Source: Timema cristinae
Taxonomy: Eukaryota > Arthropoda > Insecta > Phasmatodea > Timematidae
Assembly: GCA_039000515.1 (NCBI GenBank)
Contig: JBCFYV010000908.1
Location: forward strand, 62,001 to 126,000
DNA: 64,000 nucleotides
Direction: 5' to 3'
Numbering within the stretch: the stretch's first letter is position 1; the number at the start of each line of letters is the position of its first letter. Shown in pieces: positions 57,056 to 64,000 of this stretch. Position numbers and translations under genes: made by a program. The notes beneath the pieces were generated by a model. That model made no database searches, was not told the origin of the DNA, and saw only the letters and a list, made by a program, of their open reading frames with translations.

Positions 57056-57391
57056 GTGTTGCCAGAGCTATCGGCACTTTATAGCCCACCTCTACCCCTC
57101 ACCCTTCCAAAGAGTGACAGAGTTGGCAAACAAAGCTCTAATCCTCTGCAACCTTTATCTCAGGTAGCAATCACCTTCTTATTGAAAGGAGTCAAAGTCC
57201 AAAACTTGTACAAAGCCTTGACTAGGGCTGTTAGGGGCAGTAACCTAAGATTGTCCCAAATAGAAGGCATTGATTGCATTTGTCAACTGGCTTGGGCTTT
57301 CATTGGAATTCATCCTGGCCATAGCATAAACAAATTTGAAGTTTTCAGGCTCTTACATAATATGTCCATTCGTAATAAAATTGGGTTATAG
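57056..57391 (+). CDS. Unrecognised frame of about 110 codons
   Basis: A frame beginning at a GTG, not ATG, runs to 57,390. Its end reads NLRLSQIEGIDCICQLAWAF and HPGHSINKFEVFRLLHNM, which looks protein-like, while the start is Pro/Leu-rich. CTCAG|GTAGCA at about 57,164 is a possible donor inside the frame. No family is recognised. Confidence 0.25.
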   Translation: MLPELSALYSPPLPLTLPKSDRVGKQSSNPLQPLSQVAITFLLKGVKVQNLYKALTRAVRGSNLRLSQIEGIDCICQLAWAFIGIHPGHSINKFEVFRLLHNMSIRNKIGL

Positions 57392-57560
57392 TCTGGTTTG
57401 CCAGTGATGGAGAGGTTGGGCTTCAAATACCGGCTGGGTGTATACCCACAAAGAGTGTTTTATAAGGTTTTCCACTCTATCTTCACACAAATGTGGTTAT
57501 ATTTTTCTAAAATTTACTTTACTTTTCCCTACCCTATTAATGCATCTAAATGGGAATATA
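57392..57560 (+). repeat. SINE-B, 3'-truncated
   Basis: Head with GGGCTTCAAATACCGGCTGG, then GGTTTTCCACTCTATCTTCA and CACAAATGTGG. The 3' domain is missing. Confidence 0.6.
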
Positions 57561-57619
57561 TCAGACAAGTAGCTGTACACAATACAATAGGAACAATAAT
57601 AATATTACAGTGATAAACA

Positions 57620-58060
57620 AAAGTCTCCCGTAAAGTAGAAACTGTACCATGCCAGAACTGAGAATAAACATTAAATTACAAAATTAATTGAATAATTAAT
57701 ACAATTGTATTTGTATCTATACATTATTACATTAAAAACATGAAATAAATAGTTAAATGGTGATTTATTTTAAAACAACATTTTATTGGATAAATAATAA
57801 TAACACAAATATTTTTTTAAAAATGTTATTGCTTAAATATTACTCCCGACACACGATTAAAAGCAACAATTACTATACACTGGTAATATTATTTAAATGC
57901 TAAAGCAATCAAAATAAATTACACAAAGGAAATATACGATTATCCATTGAATAAGAGTTACCTTGTAACAATAATTACAGTTGGTATTTATTTACACTAG
58001 TACGCTTAGAGGTTTAGGTGGGTGATGAAAGTGACAAAGAGATCCATGATAATCCAATAA
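57620..58060. other. AT-rich intergenic DNA
   Basis: Nothing recognised. Confidence 0.35.
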
Positions 58061-58065
58061 ATACA

Positions 58066-58345
58066 AGAGTTGGCGAGTAGAGCTAAATGACCAGGGCTCA
58101 AATCCCCGTTCGTGTGTCATTTTTCTATCTTTACACAATCGCTCCATCAGAATGTCATCTTAAAACATATATTGGCTTAATTCAAAATAGTTTACAAATA
58201 CTATAGTGGTATTCTAAATTTGAAGTTTAGGCCAGGGAATATGTCTTTATAAAATCTTGGATTACGCGAATATGAAAGCTATCAACTGTTTCAACAGAAA
58301 TAAGCGTATAGCCTGAAAAGGCAGTAGTAAGACGTCGTGCTAAAA
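58066..58345 (+). repeat. tRNA-like head and SINE 3' domain
   Basis: AGGGCTCAAATCCCCGTTCG with GTGTCATTTTTC resembles the unit at 35,038. Some 180 bases later GCCTGAAAAGGCAGTAGTAA with GACGTCGTGCTAAAA is the shared SINE 3' domain. They may be one diverged element or two. Confidence 0.45.
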
Positions 58346-58349
58346 TAAG

Positions 58350-59585
58350 AGTAAATAATGGATAAACAAAAGTATACAAGAAATATATAAAAGTACGAAG
58401 CAAGTTATTACTTACACACTCCTGAAGAGCCAGGAAAAGAGAGAAATTCGGGAACAACTTAAAAATACTGGAATGTTAGTAACATTTAATTGAAATATTT
58501 ATATAGTGAGCTTTTGTATAGTAAAAAAAGGTAACTGAATAACTCTTATTTTTCTCCTTCCACACCCTTTCCTTTCTATACCACTTTTATTCCTGAAAAA
58601 TAGTGATTGTGAGTAACTGCATATATTTCTACATCAAAATCAAATCACTCTGTCTAAACACCAATTTCATTACCTCACTAATCAATTTTATAAAGAATAA
58701 GGTTTCATTTTTATATACTCTCATTAAGTGTCCGATAAAATGAGAATTCCTTTTAGAAAACTTGGAAAAATAAAGAATTTTCTGGTAAAAAAAAAGTGGT
58801 TGTCCTAAAAGTAAAAACAAATAAAAGCTCTATTAAATACTATGTACAACAATTTTTTTTAAATAAATGTGTCAACTGTAGCTTTAACTTAAAGGAACGA
58901 ATTTTATGAGTCACTAATAATTATAAATCTGGTTGGTCATTAGCAGCTTTACATCCCACGGGGAACAAATTTAAAATACAATACAATCACCCACGCTAGC
59001 TATTGTTAGTAGATGAGAAAAATACACAATTTTAGAATTCAGTTTTCTTCGGCCACTTGAATTCGAAATGTGAGTTCCCCTGTCAAGATGCCCAATGCTT
59101 TCAGTATGGGGAAACCATCAAATGTTACACGATTGTGCATAAAAAAAATTGAATGTGTAGATATTCACCTATAAAATAGAAATCAAATTAATTATTTAAT
59201 GACACGTGTGCTCGTTTTATCTCCTTTTATCTTTTGAACTACTTCTTAAAACATGAAATATTTATGTCATTTTATTAATCCTTATGGGTAGTGCTAGTAA
59301 TGCGAAGTGTGAAGTGGCCAGAGCTGATATTTCGGTCAAAACTCGTTTAGAAGTTTTGACGTGTAAGAAACTAATTTAATGGAAACTGGCCAAGTTTTGA
59401 ACCTGCATAAACACCCAATAAGATACAAATATTTTTGAGTTTTGATCTTATTTTGGCCCACAATTTTGTAGCGAGAAATAATAAAATTTCATAGAATATA
59501 TATAAATATTTTTATCATCTTCAGACGTGATAAAAAAATATGTCAAAGTTCTCACGCAATTATCGGTCTCACCCGCTGTAGTAGA
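58350..59585. other. AT-rich intergenic DNA
   Basis: No gene or repeat recognised. The minus-strand frames at 58,227-58,457 and 58,629-58,820 are Phe/Leu-rich chance frames. Confidence 0.35.
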
Positions 59586-59589
59586 CAAA

Positions 59590-59790
59590 TTGTTTAAGGC
59601 GTCACTCTTGTGTTAAACGGGCCTTATGATGATGGGGAGATTGGGGTTCGAATCCCAGTCGGGTCTACTGAAGCTGTATTGTACCTATATGTTGTCCCAC
59701 TCAGCTTGAAAGCAAATGCGGGTAGATTATCTCTAAAATGCTTCCTTCCTCATTCCTACCTTAATAGAGTAATTATTATATACTCGGTCT
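59590..59790 (+). repeat. SINE-B, 3'-truncated
   Basis: Head with TTGGGGTTCGAATCCCAGTC, then GGGTCTACTGAAGCTG, AGCAAATGCGGGTAGATTAT and CATTCCTACC. The 3' domain is lost. Confidence 0.65.
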
Positions 59791-59799
59791 CTCTGGAAT

Positions 59800-60845
59800 A
59801 AACTGGGAGGAACTTTGCCTAAAATATTTTTGTTAAGGGCTCTGGTTTGTTACTAATATCCTTGTCAAGTTTCAAGCTTTGCTAACCCTGGCACAAACTA
59901 CTAGTCACAATGATTATCTGTAAACAAGTTTACAACAGTAGAAAAATACTTAAATAAGGAGTTAATGTCCTCCAATTTTAACAAAACTCAGTATACAAAT
60001 AGTATTTTCAGGAAAAATAATAATCTATTTTTCTTTCTCATAGCTAGGCACAAGCGTTTAAAGAAAAAACGCGAAAAAACTCTCAACGTATTTTATCCAA
60101 CCTTAACCAATCTAGGCATTCTAGATACATAGTAAGCCTTTAGTAAATCATAATTATTTTAAAATTATAATATGGTAAATAAAAAACCACACGAACGACC
60201 TAAGTCTAATAAAAACAAAATTATTTCAAAAAAAGATTTGCTTTATTCAGTTTCAAAAAAATACACATAAAATAATGGTCCCTTGCTCTAGTTATTTTGA
60301 AAATATACATTTAAGAATTAATAAGATACGCTCGCTTAGATCAGCACAGAATATATAAAGGTTTAAATTGTGGTTATACCACACTCGTAAATAGTAGAAA
60401 TTGGTTTATTATGTGCGAAACTATTCAAAATTATTCATGCAGTTGTATTTTTGATAAAAATATATTTGAACCTTATGATAATATAGATTTCCAGTAGTAC
60501 AATGTCTCAATTATATCCTAAAGCCTACAAGGTGAAATATTTCATTAGATTATCTAGAAAAAAGTAAATACAATATATTTGTATGAACTATTTAGAAAAC
60601 AAGACAATATTAATTAAGATAACCCTCTCAGTTACAAATGTAAAAACCCTTGCAAATTTATTTTTAAGGTCTTAATACCCCACCTGGAGTATTTCTAATG
60701 AACCCACCTTGTCCCATCATCTGGGAGCCTTGATTTCCAAATCACTTTTCCTCCCAATGTTCTTTATTATTCTCCTTTATATAAAGAATCATCTTTGGTA
60801 TGATATTTATTTGATTTTTCTTTACATCACAGACAATACTCATTT
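59800..60845. other. AT-rich intergenic DNA
   Basis: Nothing recognised. Confidence 0.35.
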
Positions 60846-60849
60846 GTAC

Positions 60850-61042
60850 GATGAGACTACCGATGACAGGGAGATCGTGGCTTGATCCAGTTCGGGTGCA
60901 CTGAGGATGTTTATACCTAAATATTTTCCCACTCTTCACTAACAATTCCCTTAAATTCAACCTTCCTCATCCTTAACCCACTTGCATAATTAGTACATAA
61001 GCGTATAACCCAGATGAGTAGTAAGACGTGGTGCTAAAAAAA
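60850..61042 (+). repeat. SINE-B copy
   Basis: Degenerate head, GTGCACTGAGGATGT, CCTCATCCTTAACCCACTTG, TAATTAGTACATAAGCGTAT and the 3' domain ATGAGTAGTAAGACGTGGTG. The minus frame 60,742-60,960 is a shadow of it. Confidence 0.7.
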
Positions 61043-61130
61043 CTATTGTCATTCCCTGATTGTAGAGATGTCTAATTTATAGGTCATTTTTACATGCTTT
61101 AATTAATATTTTGGTAATTTTTAAACGGTT

Positions 61131-61358
61131 ATGTTGAATATTAATAAGTTTTGTAAACGGACTAATCAAACATTTTATTATTCCTCATACAACTGTTGGA
61201 ATGATAAGATAATAAATATAAATTTCAAATTAATCTATGCCTTCTCTACTTACATGGTTGGAAAAGCCATCTTCCTAATGAGCCGCTGCTACGAAACTGA
61301 AATGGTGACATCAGTGGAAGAAGTAGCTAGAGTTTGTAAATCAAGGTTGATTGTTTAG
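61131..61358 (+). CDS. Unrecognised frame of 75 codons
   Basis: A frame beginning at 61,131 starts MLNINKFCKRTNQTFYYSSY and ends MVTSVEEVARVCKSRLIV. The last third is better mixed than the AT-rich start. No domain is recognised, and it may be chance. Confidence 0.2.
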   Translation: MLNINKFCKRTNQTFYYSSYNCWNDKIININFKLIYAFSTYMVGKAIFLMSRCYETEMVTSVEEVARVCKSRLIV

Positions 61359-61379
61359 CAAAATACAAGTGTAATTATT

Positions 61380-63385
61380 GTGGTTTTGCATTGCAAACAT
61401 TTTAGTTTCCGTTTGTCAAGTGGGTGTTTGATTAAGTCTCGTGCTAATTAATTTTTCACTGTCTTTTTGTAATTTTTTTTTTTGTAAATTTAAATTAATT
61501 TTTGGGCATTTTTAATGTGATTCTATAGATTATTTTTTATACTTTTTGGGTCATCAAAATCCGGGCCGCGCTAATTATGAAAACTTTTTCAAATAAGTGC
61601 GTTGAATACAGCGGTTGTTTAATTTTTTTTTATCAGTAAGATATATCCAATTCACACAGTTGAGATTATAAGTTCAAGCTCAGTTAAGAACAGCCCAATG
61701 TGTTGCGAGTCAATCGAATTAAACTATTTGACCATCTATTTAGACTACCCTTGTAACTAAATACTTGTTTTAATAACACAATGGAGTGGAGGCAAAGTTC
61801 CAAAGGAAATGTACCAGTAGCTGCTTGGAGAGAGGGTGATAAATATTTACAAATAAAACTATCCATAGTGCGCTGGGATTTGAACCTTGGTCTCTTCATA
61901 ACCGAAAATATAGTCAAAGTAAGCCTAAGATTCTAGGCCACGTGACGTCCATTGCGGGAATTCTACAATTATGTCTAATAATTTTTATCAATTAGCTATA
62001 ATAACCTCACTGCCAAAACAAAGTAATGACAATATATGGTGTCCAGAAATAATATTTTAGCTTAGCTTATTTTTTAAATATTCTAAAGTAGTATTTTAAC
62101 TTAACTTCTCTTTAAATGTTCTAAACTAATTTTACGCCGCTTCTTTCGCGGTGCACTTAAACAAAGTTGGCTTTTGTTTCCCATTCTTTCAATACAAAGT
62201 AATTTAATTTCACGTTTATGATGTTCTTGTGGATAGGCCGAACATGTGCTAAGACATGGTGTATAGAAGAAAGTTAATAATTTAAATAAATACTTCGAAA
62301 AAACACTTTACAGTAATGATATCCTTTTTAATTCAAAATGTACCAGTGGTTCAGATTGAACGCCAACTACACTCAGGCAGATACATTGATTCCTATGTTT
62401 TATTTAAAATATTTGAGACACAATTTTAAAGATTAAAAATGTTGGAAGAAATGATTTCTCTCTTCTTCTCTTTGAAAACGATCGTGGCAACGCTGTAGAT
62501 GAAAGACAGTGGACAGTTGCCAGCAGGTACACATAGTTCTTTGTTTGACAACAAACAGCGTTACACTACGGCTACCAAACTGTTTAAAATTTTAATTCTT
62601 AAAATAATGTTTTAAAGCCCAGTATTAAACTAATAAATTATAAAAAAATAACTAAAATCAGGAGAAAAATATTATCTAGTCTTGTGATTTCTTCTTTTCC
62701 AACAATAATACTTACATCCATATTAATCTAATTAAAGTAATTATTCGTTTTAAAAAATATAAAAAACTATTAGAACAATAAATAAAAATTCTAATCTAAG
62801 AAAATTGAAGTAAACATAGTTCTGCTTTATATAGTAAAATTCAATTTTGAATATATCACTAAATGAAGTAATTATAAGCAAAATAGTTTGAGGCTGAAAA
62901 TGTGATAGTTTTCATTGTATAATTTAGATAGTATGATTAGTAAATGTTTAACAGAGTCTTCTTTCTAGATAATATAAATATCTTTTTATTGGTGAAAACC
63001 GATTTCAAATCCATAGAACGGTTTTGTCACAATATTTTATTTAGTATTACCATGTTTTGATGGGCTAACAAGTGTTGACCGGCCTCTTAAAGTCTACACT
63101 CTTCTCAACGTTCGAGGGGAACTAAAACAAGCACGAAACTAAAGAGGGGATGAACGTTTCTCCTACACATCTACAAACCACTCCAGCCACACAACAGATG
63201 TTTCCTTATCTTAAAGAATCAATATTTATATAACATTTGATTTGATTAATAAATACGCCCATAAACAAATAACTACCAATTTAAAACGTAACTAATGTAC
63301 TAATGTAGATTAAAAGCTATCTAATGAGTGCATTTGTTCAAACTGTTTCGAAAAAGTTCCGTTTAGTATGAAAATGAATTCAATC
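61380..63385. other. AT-rich intergenic DNA with SINE remnants
   Basis: A minus-strand tRNA-like string (CGCTGGGATTTGAACCTTGG at about 61,872) and a degraded SINE 3' domain (GTGCTAAGACATGGTG at about 62,247) are visible. No gene is supported. Confidence 0.4.
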
Positions 63386-63391
63386 CCATAA

Positions 63392-63547
63392 AATTCATCC
63401 AGGGACTGTTATTTGAATGTAGCTGACCTTCTAGCGACCACTGATATAGTTGAGTATCTAAGTGCTGCACCTCACAGTCAGCCTTGTGCTGCCATCTCTC
63501 AGCAAAATGACGAGCTACGTGCTGACACGGTGCCAACAAAGTGCTAA
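63392..63547 (+). CDS. Short protein-like frame without ATG
   Basis: A 51-codon open stretch reads YLNVADLLATTDIVEYLSAA, then PCAAISQQNDELRADTVPTK and a stop. The composition is unlike the AT-rich surroundings, so it may be an exon end or a relic. No domain can be assigned. Confidence 0.25.
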   Translation, partial: NSSRDCYLNVADLLATTDIVEYLSAAPHSQPCAAISQQNDELRADTVPTKC

Positions 63548-63724
63548 TGTACTAATGTACTAACAACATCACTTAAGTTAAACTCGAAACATTTATTTTG
63601 ATTCCTTCTATTTGTAGATTTGTTTAGTAATTTTATAAGTCTAGGGATTTTTAAAAATTTGAAAAATTCAAATCAATTTAATTTAATATTATAACACGAG
63701 GTGAAAAAAAAAGTCATTACTAGT

Positions 63725-63775
63725 AGTAAGCTTTGACCCAGGCCCCACCGAAAATTAAGATCACATCCTGCCACT
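63725..63775 (-). repeat. Transposon-end-like sequence
   Basis: On the minus strand CAGTGGCAGGATGTGATCTT, followed by a GGTGGGGCCTGGGTC string, resembles a hAT-type terminus pointing left. A partner end was not found. Confidence 0.3.
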
Positions 63776-64000
63776 GAATATCATATTGAATGTAGGGAAA
63801 TAAAATAGTTAAAATGATGACAGAGCTAATTTTACAATAAGGAAATATTAAAGGCTTCATCTTGAAGGTGAATATTAAAATATTAGCTACTATTTGGGTG
63901 TATTACATACCGTTCAAAAACCTTGTAGTTTTGAACTTTATTTCCAAAACAAATTTTCAGGTGGTACACTGTATGGATATGCCAATGTACTGTACATACA

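Overview
The window looks like nuclear DNA of a multicellular animal, most plausibly an arthropod. The reasons are an AT-rich background (clearly above 60% A+T by eye), very low gene density, short exon-like pieces bounded by GT/AG signals, several tRNA-derived SINE families, hAT and pogo/Tigger-type DNA transposon remains, a YqaJ-type nuclease gene of the sort carried by animal mobile elements, and a SERTA-domain coding piece. There is no bacterial gene organisation. Species cannot be named from the sequence alone.

Layout. 1-930: a promoter-like, C-rich block with CAAT and TATA motifs, followed by one short minus-strand reading frame. 931-7,530: AT-rich intergenic DNA with SINE copies, a broken zinc-finger-like relic (5,535-5,833) and a copy of an interspersed repeat here called R. 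About 7,530-30,830: 23 kb of highly abnormal sequence made almost wholly of homopolymer runs of all four bases. It is most likely an uncorrected, low-quality consensus. No gene in it can be trusted, but at least four tandem-repeat arrays remain visible through the noise. 31,400-41,200: clean sequence with a frameshifted SERTA-domain exon, many R copies, SINEs, a tRNA-Ile-like unit, and a complete non-autonomous hAT element (38,508-39,234) that contains a SINE.

41,300-45,860 is the most unusual clean part. Two minus-strand cassettes each have a TATA box just upstream of a small gene, and the two proteins share the same order of motifs. The first cassette is preceded by two sets of tandem repeats and by a second, inverted copy of the C-rich block found at 240-492. 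It is followed by a reading frame for a proline-rich protein with heptapeptide repeats. The second cassette has a consensus splice donor and a phase-compatible acceptor, giving a plausible two-exon gene.

45,900-64,000: AT-rich DNA with many SINEs, two isolated exon-like frames (48,464-48,664 plus; 49,522-49,713 minus), a broken YqaJ/lambda-exonuclease-like gene (50,422-51,575), a pogo/Tigger transposase fragment (53,350-53,660, minus) and several short frames of unknown nature. Most coding material here is decayed or interrupted, so the window is best read as repeat-rich intergenic or intronic DNA carrying mobile-element genes, with at most a few host exons.
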